Below are positions 41,301-58,200 of a DNA stretch of 64,000 bases, piece by piece. The stretch covers positions 1,488,001-1,552,000 of the forward strand of contig CM074146.1 of NCBI GenBank assembly GCA_037178625.1, written 5' to 3'. Each line of letters begins with the position of its first letter. Within the stretch, counting starts at the first letter, position 1. The position numbers and the translations under genes were made by a program. The notes below the pieces were generated by a model. The model was not told the origin of the DNA, made no database searches, and worked only from the letters and a program-made list of their open reading frames with translations. The stretch is from Skeletonema tropicum (lineage: Eukaryota; Bacillariophyta; Thalassiosirophyceae; Thalassiosirales; Thalassiosiraceae).

Positions 41301-44300
41301 ACAGTGCTGGATATCTGGGCATATCAATGCCCAGTGCTAGATATCTCACTGGATATCGATGCCCTGTGCTAGATATCTCAATGGATATCGATGCCCAGTG
41401 CTAGATATATGGTGATATCGATGCCCAGTGCTAGATATCTCATTGGATATTGATGCCCAGAGCTAGATATCTCACTGGATATCGATGCCCAGTGCTGGAT
41501 ATCGATGCCCAGTGCTAGATATATGGTGATATCGATGCCCAGTGCTAGATATCTCATTGGATATCGATGCCCAGAGCTAGATATCTGGGGATATCTATGC
41601 CCAGTGCTGGATATCTGGGGATATTGATGCCCAGTGCTAGATATCTGGTGACATCGATGCCCAGTGTTAGATATCCTCTCACTGGATATCGATTCCCAGT
41701 GCTAGATATCTCACTGGATATTGATGCCGATGCCCAGTGCTAGAAATCTTGCAATATCGATGCCCAGTGCTAGATATCTCACTGGATATCGATGCCCAGT
41801 GCTAGATATCAGGCGATATCGATGTCCAGTCCTAGATATCTCACTGGATATCGATGCCCTCAAATAGATATCTGGCGATATTGATGTTCAGTGCTGGCTA
41901 TCTGGGGATATCGATGCACAGTGCTGGATATCTGGGCATATCAATGCCCAGTGCTAGATATCTCACTGGATATCGATGCCCTGTGCTAGATATCTCAATG
42001 GATATCGATGCCCAGTGCTAGATATATGGTGATATCGATGCCCAGTGCTAGATATCTCATTGGATATTGATGCCCAGAGCTAGATATCTCACTGGATATC
42101 GATGCCCAGTGCTGGATATCGATGCCCAGTGCTAGATATATGGTGATATTGATGCCCAGTGCTAGATATATGGTGATATCGATGCCCAGAGCTAGATATC
42201 TGGGGATATCTATGCCCAGTGCTGGATATCTGGGGATATTGATGCCCAGTGCTAGATATCTGGTGACATCGATGCCCAGTGTTAGATATCCTCTCACTGG
42301 ATATCGATGCCCAGTGCTAGATATCTCACTGGATATTGATGCCGATGCCCAGTGCTAGAAATCTTGCGATATCGATGCCCAGTGCTAGATATCTCACAGG
42401 ATATCGATGCCCAGTGCTAGATATCAGGCGATATCGATGTCCAGTCCTAGATATCTCACTGGATATCGATGCCCAGAGCTAGATATCTGGCGATATTGAT
42501 GCCCAGTGCTGGCTATCTGGGGATATCGATGCACAGTGCTGGATATCTGGGCATATCAATGCCCAGTGCTAGATATCTCACTGGATATCGATGCCCTGTG
42601 CTAGATATCTCAATGGATATCGATGCCCAGTGCTAGATATATGGTGATATCGATGCCCAGTGCTAGATATCTCATTGGATATTGATGCCCAGAGCTAGAT
42701 ATCTCACTGGATATCGATGCCCAGTGCTGGATATCGATGCCCAGTGCTAGATATATGGTGATATCGATGCCCAGTGCTAGATATCTCATTGGATATCGAT
42801 GCCCAGAGCTAGATATCTGGGGATATCTATGCCCAGTGCTGGATATCTGGGGATATTGATGCCCAGTGCTAGATATCTGGTGACATCGATGCCCAGTGTT
42901 AGATATCCTATCACTGGATATCGATGCCCAGTGCTAGATATCTCACTGTATATTGATGCCGGTGCCCAGTGCTAGAAATCTTGCGATATCGATGCCCAGT
43001 GCTAGATATCTCACAGGATATCGATGCCCAGTGCTAGATATCAGGCGATATCGATGTCCAGTCCTAGATATCTCACTGGATATCGATGCCCAGAGCTAGA
43101 TATATGACGATATTGATGCCCAGTGCTGGCTATCTGGGTATATCGATGCACAGTGCTGGATATCTGGGCATATCAATGCCCAGTGCTAGATATCTCACTG
43201 GATATCGATGCCCTGTGCTAGATATCTCAATGGATATCGATGCCCAGTGCTAGATATATGGTGATATCGATGCCCAGTGCTAGATATCTCATTGGATATT
43301 GATGCCCAGAGCTAGATATCTCACTGGATATCGATGCCCAGTGCTGGATATCGATGCCCAGTGCTAGATATATGGTGATATCGATGCCCAGTGCTAGATA
43401 TCTCATTGGATATCGATGCCCAGAGCTAGATATCTGGGGATATCTATGCCCAGTGCTGGATATCTGGGGATATTGATGCCCAGTGCTAGATATCTGGTGA
43501 CATCGATGCCCAGTGTTAGATATCCTCTCACTGGATATCGATGCCCAGTGCTAGATATCTCACTGGATATTGATGCCGATGCCCAGTGCTAGAAATCTTG
43601 CGATATCGATGCCCAGTGCTAGATATCTCACAGGATATCGATGCCCAGTGCTAGATATCAGGCGATATCGATGTCCAGTCCTAGATATCTCACTGGATAT
43701 CGATGCCCAGAGCTAGATATCTGGCGATATTGATGCCCAGTGCTGGCTATCTGGGGATATCGATGCACAGTGCTGGATATCTGGGCATATCAATGCCCAG
43801 TGCTAGATATCTCACTGGATATCGATGCCCTGTGCTAGATATCTCAATAAATATCGATGCCCAGTGCTAGATATATGGTGATATCGATGCCCAGTGCTAG
43901 ATATCTCATTGGATATTGATGCCCAGAGCTAGATATCTGGGGATATCTATGCCCAGTGCTGGATATCTGGGGATATTGATGCCCAGTGCTAGGTATCTGG
44001 TGACATCGATGCCCAGTGTTAGATATCATCTAACTGGATATCGATGCCCAGTGCTAGAAATCTTGCGATATCGATGCCCAGTGCTAGATATCTCACAGGA
44101 TATCGATGCCCAGTGCTAGATATCAGGTGATATCGATGTCCAGTCCTAGATATCTCACTGGATATTGATGCCCAGAGCTAGATATCTGGCGATATTGATG
44201 CCCAGTGCTGGCTATCTGGGGATATCGATGCACAGTGCTGGATATCTGGGCATATCAATGCCCAGTGCTAGATATCTCACTGGATATCGATGCCCTGTGC

Positions 44301-46220
44301 TAGATATCTCAATGGATATCGATGCCCAGTGCTAGATATATGGTGATATCGATGCCCAGTGCTAGATATCTCATTGGATATTGATGCCCAGAGCTAGATA
44401 TCTCACTGGATATCGATGCCCTGTGCTGGATATCGATGCCCAGTGCTAGATATATGGTGATATCGATGCCCAGTGCTAGATATCTCATTGGATATCGATG
44501 CCCAGAGCTAGATATCTGGGGATATCTATGCCCAGTGCTGGATATCTGGGGATATTGATGCCCAGTGCTAGATATCTGGTGACATCGATGCCCAGTGTTA
44601 GATATCCTCTCACTGGATATCGATGCCCAGTGCTAGATATCTCACTGGATATTGATGCCGATGCCCAGTGCTAGAAATCTTGCGATATCGATGCCCAGTG
44701 CTAGATATCTCACAGGATATCGATGCCCAGTGCTAGATATCAGGCGATATCGATGTCCAGTCCTAGATATCTCACTGGATATCGATGCCCAGAGCTAAAT
44801 ATCTGGCAATATTGATGCCCAGTGCTGGCTATCTGGGGATATCGATGCACAGTGCTGGATATCTGGGCATATCAATGCCCAGTGCTAGATATCTCACTGG
44901 ATATCGATGCCCTGTGCTAGATATCTCAATGGATATCGATGCCCAGTGCTAGATATATGGTGATATCGATGCCCAGTGCTAGATATCTCATTGGATATTG
45001 ATGCCCAGAGCTAGATATCTCACTGGATATCGATGCCCAGTGCTGGATATCGATGCCCAGTGCTAGATATATGGTGATATCGATGCCCAGTGCTAGATAT
45101 CTCATTGGATATCGATGCCCAGAGCTAGATATCTGGGGATATCTATGCCCAGTGCTGGATATCTGGGGATATTGATGCCCAGTGCTAGATATCTGGTGAC
45201 ATCGATGCCCAATGTTAGATATCCTCTCACTGGATATCGATGCCCAGTGCTAGATAAATCACTGGATATTGATGCCGATGCCCAGTGCTAGAAATCTTGC
45301 GATATCGATGCCCAGTGCTAGATATCTCACAGGATATCGATGCCCAGTGCTAGATATCAGGCGATATCAATGTCCAGTCCTAGATATCTCACTAAATATC
45401 AATGCCCAGAGCTAGATATCTGGCAATATTGATGCCCAGTGCTGGCTATCTGGGGATATCGATGCACAGTGCTGGATATCTGGGCATATCAATGCCCAGT
45501 GCTAGATATCTCACTGGATATCGATGCCCTGTGCTAGATATCTCAATGGATATCGATGCCCAGTGCTAGATATATGGTGATATCGATGCCCAGTGCTAGA
45601 TATCTCATTGGATATTGATGCCCAGAGCTAGATATCTCACTGGATATCGATGCCCAGTGCTGGATATCGATGCCCAGTGCTAGATATATGGTGATATCGA
45701 TGCCCAGTGCTAGATATCTCATTGGATATCGATGCCCAGAGCTAGATATCTGGGGATATCTATGCCCAGTGCTGGATATCTGGGGATATTGATGCCCAGT
45801 GCTAGATATCTGGTGACATCGATGCCCAGTGTTAGATATCCTCTCACTGGATATCGATGCCCAGTGCTAGATATCTCACTGGATATTGATGCCGATGCCC
45901 AGTGCTAGAAATCTTGCGATATCGATGCCCAGTGCTAGATATCTCACAGGATATCGATGCCCAGTGCTAGATATCAGGCGATATCGATGTCCAGTCCTAG
46001 ATATCTCACTGGATATCGATGCCCAGAGCTAGATATCTGGCGGTATTGATGCCCAGTGCTGGCTATCTGGGGATATCGATGCACAGTGCTGGATATCTGG
46101 GCATATCAATGCCCAGTGCTAGATATCTCACTGGATATCGATGCCCTGTGCTGGATATCGATGCCCAGTGCTAGATATATGGTGATATCGATGCCCAGTG
46201 CTAGATATCTCATTGGATAT
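35354..46220 (+). repeat. satellite left arm (about 17-18 higher-order units)
   Basis: The monomer is read in the GATATCGATGCCCAGTGCTA direction. The outer edge at the PLE starts with GCTAGATATATGGTGATATC, the inner edge ends ...CTCATTGGATAT before the T-rich spacer. Confidence 0.9.
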
Positions 46221-46268
46221 TTTTTTTTTTTTTTTTTTTTTTTTATTTTTTATTTATTTTTTTTTTTT
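46221..46268. repeat. T-rich spacer at the inversion point of the satellite
   Basis: About 48 bases of nearly pure T with a few A. It lies exactly where the monomer orientation switches and is the only non-satellite sequence in the array. Confidence 0.9.
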
Positions 46269-49200
46269 ACTCACTGGATATGTGAGGATATCTAACACTG
46301 GGCATCGATGTCACCAGATATCTAGCACTGGGCATCAATATCCCCAGATATCCAGCACTGGGCATAGATATCCCCAGATATCTAGCTCTGGGCATCGATA
46401 TCCAATGAGATATCTAGCACTGGGCATCGATATCACCATATATCTAGCACTGGGCATCGATATCAAGCACTGGGCACCAATATCCAGTGAGATATCTAGC
46501 TCTGGGCATCAATATCCAATGAGATATCTAGCACTGGGCATCGATATCACCATATATCTAGCACTGGGCATCGATATCCATTGAGATATCTAGCACAGGG
46601 CATCGATATCCAGTGAGATATCTAGCACTGGGCATTGATATGCCCAGATATCCAGCACTGTGCATCGATATCCCCAGATAGCCAGCACTGGGCATCAATA
46701 TCGCCAGATATCTAGCTCTGGGCATCGATATCCAAAGAGATATCTAGGACTGGACATCGATATCGCCTGATATCTAGCACTGGGCATCGATATCCTGTGA
46801 GATATCTAGCACTGGGCATCGATATCGCAAGATTTCTAGCACTGGGCATCGGCATCAATATCCAGTGAGATATCTAGCACTGGGCATCGATATCCAGTGA
46901 GAGGATATCTAACACTGGGCATTGATGTCACCAGATATCTAGCACTGGGCATCAATATCCCCAGATATCCAGCACTGGGCATAGATATCCCCACATATCT
47001 AGCTCTGGGCATCGATATCACCATATATCTAGCACTGGGCATCAATATCACCATATATCTAGCACTGGGCATCGATATCCAGCACTGGGCATCGATATCC
47101 AGTGAGATATCTAGCTCTGGGCATCAATATCCAATGAGATATCTAGCACTGGGCATCGATATCACCATATATCTAGCACTGGGCATCGATATCCATTGAG
47201 ATATCTAGCACAGGGCATCGATATCCAGTGAGATATCTAGCACTGGGCATTGATATGCCCAGATATCCAGCACTGTGCATCGATATCCCCAGATAGCCAG
47301 CACTGGGCATCAATATCGCCAGATATCTAGCTCTGGGCATCGATATCCAGTGAGATATCTAGGACTGGACATCGATATCGCCTGATATCTAGCACTGGGC
47401 ATCGATATCCTGTGAGATATCTAGCACTGGGCATCGATATTGCAAGATTTCTAGCACTGGGCATCGATATCCAGTGAGATATCTAGCACTGGGCATCGAT
47501 ATCCAGTGAGAGGATATCTAACACTGGGCATCGATGTTACCAGATATCTAGCACTGGGCATCAATATCCCCAGATATCCAGCACTGGGCATAGATATCCC
47601 CAGATATCTAGCTCTGGGCATCGATATCCAATGAGATATCTAGCACTGGGCATCGATATCACCATATATCTAGCACTGGGCATCGATATCCAGCACTGGG
47701 CATCGATATCCAGTGAGGTATCTAGCTCTGGGCATCAATATCCAATGAGATATCTAGCACTGGGCATCGATATCACCATATATCTAGCACTGGGCATCGA
47801 TATCCATTGAGATATCTAGCACAGGGCATCTGGGCATCGATATCCAGTGAGATATCTAGGACTGGACATCGATATCGCCTGATATCTAGCACTGGGCATC
47901 GATATCCTGTGAGATATCTAGCACTGGGCATCGATATCGCAAGATTTCTAGCACTGGGCATCAATATCCAGTGAGATATCTAGCACTGGGCATCGATATC
48001 CAGTGAGAGGATATCTAACACTGGGCATCGATGTTACCAGATATCTAGCACTGGGCATCAATATCCCCAGATATCCAGCACTGGGCATAGATATCCCCAG
48101 ATATCTAGCTCTGGGCATCGATATCCAATGAGATATCTAGCACTGGGCATCGATATCACCATATATCTAGCACTGGGCATCGATATCCAGCACTGGGCAT
48201 CGATATCCAGTGAGATATCTAGCTCTGGGCATCAATATCCAATGAGATATCTAGCACTGGGCATCGATATCAAAATATATCTAGCACTGGGCATCGATAT
48301 CCAGTGAGATATCTAGCACTGGGCATTGATATGCCCAGATATCCAGCACTGTGCATCAATATCCCCAGATAGCCAGCACTGGGCATCAATATCGCCAGAT
48401 ATCTAGCTCTGGGCATCGATATCCAGTGAGATATCTAGGACTGGACATCAATATCGCCTGATATCTAGCACTGGGCATCGATATCGCAAGATTTCTAGCA
48501 CTGGGCATCGATATCCAGTGAGATATCTAGCACTGGGCATCGATATCCAGTGAGAGGATATCTAACACTGGGCATCGATGTCACCAGATATCTAGCACTG
48601 GGCATCAATATCCCCAGATATCCAGCACTGGGCATAGATATCCCCAGATATCTAGCTCTGGGCATCGATATCCAATGAGATATCTAGCACTGGGCATCGA
48701 TATCACCATATATCTAGCACTGGGCATCGATATCCAGCACTGGGCATCGATATCCAGTGAGATATCTAGCTCTGGGCATCAATATCCAATGAGATATCTA
48801 GCACTGGGCATCGATATCACCATATATCTAGCACTGGGCATCGATATCCATTGAGATATCTAGCACAGGGCATCGATATCCAGTGAGATATCTAGCACTG
48901 GGCATTGATATGCCCAGATATCCAGCACTGTGCATCGATATCCCCAGATAGCCAGCACTGGGCATCAATATCGCCAGATATCTAGCTCTGGGCATCGATA
49001 TCCAGTGAGATATCTAGGACTGGACATCGATATCGCCTGATATCTAGCACTGGGCATCGATATCCTGTGAGATATCTAGCACTGGGCATCGATATCGCAA
49101 GATTTCTAGCACTGGACATCGGCATCAATATCCAGTGAGATATCTAGCACTGGGCATCGATATCCAGTGAGAGGATATCTAACACTGGGCATCGATGTCA

Positions 49201-52200
49201 CCAGATATCTAGCACTGGGCATCAATATCCCCAGATATCCAGCACTGGGCATAGATATCCCCAGATATCTAGCTCTGGGCATCGATATCCAATGAGATAT
49301 CTAGCACTGGGCATAGATATCACCATATATCTAGCACTGGGCATCGATATCCAGCACTGGGCATCGATATCCAGTGAGATATCTAGCTCTGGGCATCAAT
49401 ATCCAATGAGATATCTAGCACTGGGCATCGATATCACCATATATCTAGCACTGGGCATCGATATCCATTGAGATATCTAGCACAGGGAATCGATATCCAG
49501 TGAGATATCTAGCACTGGGCATTGATATGCCCAGATATCCAGCACTGTGCATCGATATCCCCAGATAGCCAGCACTGGGCATCAATATCGCCAGATATCT
49601 AGCTCTGGGCATCGATATCCAGTGAGATATCTAGCACTGGACATCGATATCGCCTGATATCTAGCACTGGGCATCGATATCCTGTGAGATATCTAGCACT
49701 GGGCATCGATATTGCAAGATTTCTAGCACTGGACATCGGCATCAATATCCAGTGAGATATCTAGCACTGGGCATCGATATCCAGTGAGAGGATATCTAAC
49801 ACTGGGCATCGATGTCACCAGATATCTAGCACTGGGCATCAATATCCCCAGATATCCAGCACTGGGCATAGATATCCCCAGATATCTAGCTCTGGGCATC
49901 GATATCCAATGAGATATCTAGCACTGGGCATCGATATCACCATATATCTAGCACTGGGCATCGATATCCAGCACTGGGCATCGATATCCAGTGAGATATC
50001 TAGCTCTGGGCATCAATATCCAATGAGATATCTAGCACTGGGCATCGATATCACCATATATCTAGCACTGGGCATCGATATCCATTGAGATATCTAGCAC
50101 AGGGCATCGATATCCAGTGAGATATCTAGCACTGGGCATTGATATGCCCAGATATCCAGCACTGTGCATCGATATCCCCAGATAGCCAGCACTGGGCATC
50201 AATACCGCCAGATATCTAGCTCTGGGCATCGATATCCAGTGAGATATCTAGGACTGGACATCGATATCCCCTGATATCTAGCACTGGGCATCGATATCCT
50301 GTGAGATATCTAGCACTGGGCATCGATATCGCAAGATTTCTAGCACTGGGCATCGGCATCAATATCCAGTGAGATATCAAGCACTGGGCATCGATATCCA
50401 GTGAGAGGATATCTAACACTGGGCATCGATGTCACCAGATATCTAGCACTGGGCATCAATATCCCCAGATATCCAGCACTGGGCATAGATATCCCCAGAT
50501 ATCTAGCTCTGGGCATCGATATCCAATGAGATATCTAGCACTGGGCATCGATATCACCATATATCTAGCACTGGGCATCGATATCCAGCACTGGGCATCG
50601 ATATCCAGTGAGATATCTAGCTCTGGGCATCAATATCCAATGAGATATCTAGCACTGGGCATCGATATCACCATATATCTAGCACTGGGCATCGATATCC
50701 ATTGAGATATCTAGCACAGGGCATCGATATCCAGTGAGATATCTAGCACTGGGCATTGATATGCCCAGATATCCAGCACTGTGCATCGATATCCCCAGAT
50801 AGCCAGCACTGGGCATCAATATTGCCAGATATCTAGCTCTGGGCATTGATATTTAGTGAGATATCTAGGACTGGACATTGATATCGCCTGATATCTAGCA
50901 CTGGGCATCGATATCCTGTGAGATATCTAGCACTGGGCATCGATATCGCAATATTTCTAGCACTGGGCATCGGCATCAATATCCAGTGAGATATCTAGCA
51001 CTGGGCATCGATATCCAGTGAGAGGATATCTAACACTGGGCATCGATGTCACCAGATATCTAGCACTGGGCATCAATATCCCCAGATATCCAGCACTGGG
51101 CATAGATATCCCCAGATATCTAGCTCTGGGCATCGATATCCAATGAGATATCTAGCACTGGGCATCGATATCACCATATATCTAGCACTGGGCATCGATA
51201 TCCAGCACTGGGCATCGATATCCCCAGATATCTAGCTCTGGGCATCAATATCCAATGAGATATCTAGCACTGGGCATCGATATCACCATATATCTAGCAC
51301 TGGGCATCGATATCCATTGAGATATCTAGCCCAGGGCATCGATATCCAGTGAGATATCTAGCACTGGGCATTGATATGCCCAGATATCCAGCACTGTGCA
51401 TCGATATCCCCAGATAGCCAGCACTGGGCATCAATATTGCCAGATATTTAGCTCTGGGCATCGATATCCAGTGAGATATCTAGGACTGGACATCGATATC
51501 GCCTGATATCTAGCACTGGGCATCGATATCCTGTGAGATATCTAGCACTGGGCATCGATATCGCAAGATTTCTAGCACTGGGCATCGGCATCAATATCCA
51601 GTGAGATATCTAGCACTGGGCATCGATATCCAGTGAGAGGATATCTAACACTGGGCATCGATGTCACCAGATATCTAGCACTGGGCATCAATATCCCCAG
51701 ATATCCAGCACTGGGCATAGATATCCCCAGATATCTAGCTCTGGGCATCGATATCCAATGAGATATCTAGCACTGGGCATCGATATCACCATATATCTAG
51801 CACTGGGCATCGATATCCAGCACTGGGCATCGATATCCAGTGAGATATCTAGCTCTGGGCATCAATATCCAATGAGATATCTAGCACTGGGCATCGATAT
51901 CACCATATATCTAGCACTGGGCATCGATATCCATTGAGATATCTAGCACAGGGCATCGATATCCAGTGAGATATCTAGCACTGGGCATTGATATGCCCAG
52001 ATATCCAGCACTGTGCATCGATATCCCCAGATAGCCAGCACTGGGCATCAATATCGCCAGATATCTAGCTCTGGGCATCGATATCCAGTGAGATATCTAG
52101 GACTGGACATCGATATCGCCTGATATCTAGCACTGGGCATCGATACATCAATATCCAATGAGATATCTAGCACTGGGCATCGATATCACCATATATCTAG

Positions 52201-55200
52201 CACTGGGCATCGATATCCATTGAGATATCTAGCACAGGGCATCGATATCCAGTGAGATATCTAGCACTGGGCATTGATATGCCCAGATATCCAGCACTGT
52301 GCATCGATATCCCCAGATAGCCAGCACTGAACATCAATATCGCCAGATATCTATTTCTGGGCATCGATATCCAGTGAGATATCTAGGACTGGACATCGAT
52401 ATCGCCTGATATCTAGCACTGGGCATCGATATCCAGTGAGATATCTAGCACTGGGCATCGATATTGCAAGATTTCTAGCACTGGGCATCGGCATCAATAT
52501 CCAGTGAGATATCTAGCACTGGGAATCGATATCCAGTGAGAGGATATCTAACACTGGGCATCGATGTCACCAGATATCTAGCACTGGGCATCAATATCCC
52601 CAGATATCCAGCACTGGGCATAGATATCCCCAGATATCTAGCTCTGGGCATCGATATCCAATGAGATATCTAGCACTGGGCATCGATATCACCATATATC
52701 TAGCACTGGGCATCGATATCCAGCACTGGGCATCGATATCCAGTGAGATATCTAGCTCTGGGCATCAATATCCAATGAGATATCTAGCACTGGGCATCGA
52801 TATCACCATATATCTAGCACTGGGCATCGATATCCATTGAGATATCTAGCACAGGGCATCGATATCCAGTGAGATATCTAGCACTGGGCATTGATATGCC
52901 CAGATATCCAGCACTGTGCATCGATATCCCCAGATAGCCAGCACTGGGCATCAATATCGCCAGATATCTAGCTCTGGGCATCGATATCCAGTGAGATATC
53001 TAGGACTGGACATCAATATCGCCTGATATCTAGCACTGGGCATCGATATCCAGTGAGATATCTAGCACTGGGCATCGATATTGCAAGATTTCTAGCACTG
53101 GGCATCGGCATCAATATCCAGTGAGATATCTAGCACTGGGAATCGATATCCAGTGAGAGGATATCTAACACTGGGCATCGATGTCACCAGATATCTAGCA
53201 CTGGGCATCAATATCCCCAGATATCCAGCACTGGGCATAGATATCCCCAGATATCTAGCTCTGGGCATCGATATCCAATGAGATATCTAGCACTGGGCAT
53301 CGATATCACCATATATCTAGCACTGGGCATCGATATCCAGCACTGGGCATCGATATCCAGTGAGATATCTAGCTCTGGGCATCAATATCCAATGAGATAT
53401 CTAGCACTGGGCATCGATATCACCATATATCTAGCACTGGGCATCGATATCCATTGAGATATCTAGCACAGGGCATCGATATCCAGTGAGATATCTAGCA
53501 CTGGGCATTGATATGCCCAGATATCCAGCACTGTGCATCGATATCCCCAGATAGCCAGCACTGGGCATCAATATCGCCAGATATCTAGCTCTGGGCATCG
53601 ATATCCAGTGAGATATCTAGGACTGGACATCAATATCGCCTGATATCTAGCACTGGGCATCGATATCCAGTGAGATATCTAGCACTGGGCATCGATATTG
53701 CAAGATTTCTAGCACTGGGCATCGGCATCAATATCCAGTGAGATATCTAGCACTGGGAATCGATATCCAGTGAGAGGATATCTAACACTGGGCATCGATG
53801 TCACCAGATATCTAGCACTGGGCATCAATATCCCCAGATATCCAGCACTGGGCATAGATATCCCCAGATATCTAGCTCTGGGCATCGATATCCAATGAGA
53901 TATCTAGCACTGGGCATCGATATCACCATATATCTAGCACTGGGCATCGATATCCAGCACTGGGCATCGATATCCAGTGAGATATCTAGCTCTGGGCATC
54001 AATATCCAATGAGATATCTAGCACTGGGCATCGATATCACCATATATCTAGCACTGGGCATCGATATCCATTGAGATATCTAGCACAGGGCATCGATATC
54101 CAGTGAGATATCTAGCACTGGGCATTGATATGCCCAGATATCCAGCACTGTGCATCGATATCCCCAGATAGCCAGCACTGGGCATCAATATCGCCAGATA
54201 TCTAGCTCTGGGCATCGATATCCAGTGAGATATCTAGGACTGGACATCAATATCGCCTGATATCTAGCACTGGGCATCGATATCCTGTGAGATATTTAGC
54301 ACTGGGCATCGATATCGCAAGATTTCTAGCACTGGGCATCGGCATCAATATCCAGTGAGATATCTAGCACTGGGCATCGATATCCAGTGAGAGGATATCT
54401 AACACTGGGCATCGATGTCACCAGATATCTAGCCCTGGGCATCAATATCCCCAGATATCCAGCACTGGGCATAGATATCCCCAGATATCTAGCTCTGGGC
54501 ATCGATATCCAATGAGATATCTAGCACTGGGCATCGATATCACCATATATCTAGCACTGGGCATCGATATCCAGCACTGGGCATCGATATCCAGTGAGAT
54601 ATCTAGCTCTGGGCATCAATATCCAATGAGATATCTAGCACTGGGCATCGATATCACCATATATCTAGCACTGGGCATCGATATCCATTGAGATATCTAG
54701 CACAGGGCATCGATATCCAGTGAGATATCTAGCACTGGGTATTGATATGCCCAGATATCCAGCACTGTGCATCGATATCCCCAGATAGCCAGCACTGGGC
54801 ATCAATATTGCCAGATATCTAGCTCTGGGCATCGATATCCAGTGAGATATCTAGGACTGGACATCGATATCGCCTGATATCTAGCACTGGGCATCGATAT
54901 CCTGTGAGATATCTAGCACTGGGCATCGATATCGCAAGATTTCTAGCACTGGACATCGGCATCAATATCCAGTGAGATATCTAGCACTGGGCATCGATAT
55001 CCAGTGAGAGGATATCTAACACTGGGCATCGATGTCACCAGATATCTAGCACTGATCATCAATATCCCCAGATATCCAGCACTGGGCATAGATATCCCCC
55101 AGATATCTAGCTCTGGGCATCGATATCCAATGAGATATCTAGCACTGGGCATCGATATCACCATATATCTAGCACTGGGCATCGATATCCAGCACTGGGC

Positions 55201-58200
55201 ATCGATATCCAGTGAGATATCTAGCTCTGGGCATCAATATCCAATGAGATATCTAGCACTGGGCATCGATATCACCATATATCTAGCACTGGGCATCGAT
55301 ATCCATTGAGATATCTAGCACAGGGCATCGATATCCAGTGAGATATCTAGCACTGGGCATTGATATGCCCAGATATCCAGCACTGTGCATCGATATCCCC
55401 AGATAGCCAGCACTGGGCATCAATATCGCCAGATATCTAGCTCTGGGCATCGATATCCAGTGAGATATCTAGGACTGGACATCGATATCGCCTGATATCT
55501 AGCACTGGGCATCGATATCCTGTGAGATATCTAGCACTGGGCATCGATATCGCAAGATTTCTAGCACTGGGCATCGATATCCAGTGAGATATCTAGCACT
55601 GGGCATCGATATCCAGTGAGAGGATATCTAACACTGGGCATCGATGTCACCAGATATCTAGCACTGGGCATCAATATCCCCAGATATCCAGCACTGGGCA
55701 TAGATATCCACAGATATCTAGCTCTGGGCATCGATATCCAATGAGATATCTAGCACTGGGCATCGATATCACCATATATCTAGCACTGGGCATCGATATC
55801 CAGCACTGGGCATCGATATCCAGTGAGATATCTAGCTCTGGGCATCAATATCCAATGAGATATCTAGCACTGGGCATCGATATCACCATATATCTAGCAC
55901 TGGGCATCGATATCCATTGAGATATCTAGCACAGGGCATCGATATCCAGTGAGATATCTAGCACTGGGCATTGATATGCCCAGATATCCAGCACTGTGCA
56001 TCGATATACCCAGATAGCCAGCACTGGGCATCAATATCGCCAGATATCTAGCTCTGGGCATCGATATCCAGTGAGATATCTAGGACTGGACATCGATATC
56101 GCCTGATATCTAGCACTGGGCATCGATATCCTGTGAGATATCTAGCACTGGGCATCGATATCGCAAGATTTCTAGCACTGGGCATCGATATCCAGTGAGA
56201 TATCTAGCACTGGGCATCGATATCCAGTGAGAGGATATCTAACACTGGGCATCGATGTCACCAGATATCTAGCACTGGGCATCAATATCCCCAGATATCC
56301 AGCACTGGGCATAGATATCCACAGATATCTAGCTCTGGGCATCGATATCCAATGAGATATCTAGCACTGGGCATCGATATCACCATATATCTAGCACTGG
56401 GCATCGATATCCAGCACTGGGCATCGATATCCAGTGAGATATCTAGCTCTGGGCATCAATATCCAATGAGATATCTAGCACTGGGCATCGATATCACCAT
56501 ATATCTAGCACTGGGCATCGATATCCATTGAGATATCTAGCACAGGGCATCGATATCCAGTGAGATATCTAGCACTGGGCATTGATATGCCAAGATATCC
56601 AGCACTGTGCATCGATATCCCCAGATAGCCAGCACTGGGCATCAATATCGCCAGATATCTAGCTCTGGGCATCGATATCCAGTGAGATATCTAGGACTGG
56701 ACATCGATATCGCCTGATATCTAGCACTGGGCATCGATATCCTGTGAGATATCTAGCACTCGGCATCGATATCGCAAGATTTCTAGCACTGGGCATCGGC
56801 ATCAATATCCAGTGAGATATCTAGCACTGGGCATCGATATCCAGTGAGAGGATATCTAACACTGGGCATCGATGTCACCAGATATCTAGCACTGGGCATC
56901 AATATCCCCAGATATCCAGCACTGGGCATAGATATCCCCAGATATCTAGCTCTGGGCATCGATATCCAATGAGATATCTAGCACTGGGCATCGATATCAC
57001 CATATATCTAGCACTGGGCATCGATATCCAGCACAGGGCATCGATATCCAGTGAGATATCTAGCTCTGGGCATCAATATCCAATGAGATATCTAGCACTG
57101 GGCATCGATATCACCATATATCTAGCACTGGGCATCGATATCCATTGAGATATCTAGCACAGGGCATCGATATCCAGTGAGATATCTAGCACTGGGCATT
57201 GATATCCAATGAGATATCTAGCACTGGGCATCGATATCACCATATATCTAGCACTGGGCATCGATATCCATTGAGATATCTAGCACAGGGCATCGATATC
57301 CAGTGAGATATCTAGCACTGGGCATTGATATGCCCAGATATCCAGCACTGTGCATCGATATCCCCAGATAGCCAGCACTGGGCATCAATATCGCCAGATA
57401 TCTAACTCTGGGCATCGATATCCAGTGAGATATCTAGGACTGGACATTGATATCGCCTGATATCTAGCACTGGGCATCGATATCCTGTGAGATATCTAGC
57501 ACTGGGCATCGATATCGCAAGATTTCTAGCACTGGGCATCGGCATCAATATCCAGTGAGATATCTAGCACTGGGCATCGATATCCAGTGAGAGGATATCT
57601 AACACTGGGCATCGATGTCACCAGATATCTAGCACTGGGCATCAATATCCCCAGATATCCAGCACTGGGCATAGATATCCCCAGATATCTAGCTCTGGGC
57701 ATCGATATCCAATGAGATATCTAGCACTGGGCATCGATATCACCATATATCTAGCACTGGGCATCGATATCCAGCACTGGGCATCGATATCCAGTGAGAT
57801 ATCTAGCTCTGGGCATCAATATCCAATGAGATATCTAGCACTGGGCATCGATATCACCATATATCTAGCACTGGGCATCGATATCCATTGAGATATCTAG
57901 CACAGGGCATCGATATCCAGTGAGATATCTAGCACTGGGCATTGATATGCCCAGATATCCAGCACTGTGCATCGATATCCCCAGATAGCCAGCACTGGGC
58001 ATCAATATTGCCAGATATCTAGCTCTGGGCATCGATATCCAGTGAGATATCTAGGACTGGACATCGATATCGCCTGATATCTAGCACTGGGCATCGATAT
58101 CCTGTGAGATATCTAGCACTGGGCATCGATATCGCAAGATTTCTAGCACTGGGCATCGGCATCAATATCCAGTGAGATATCTAGCACTGGGCATCGATAT

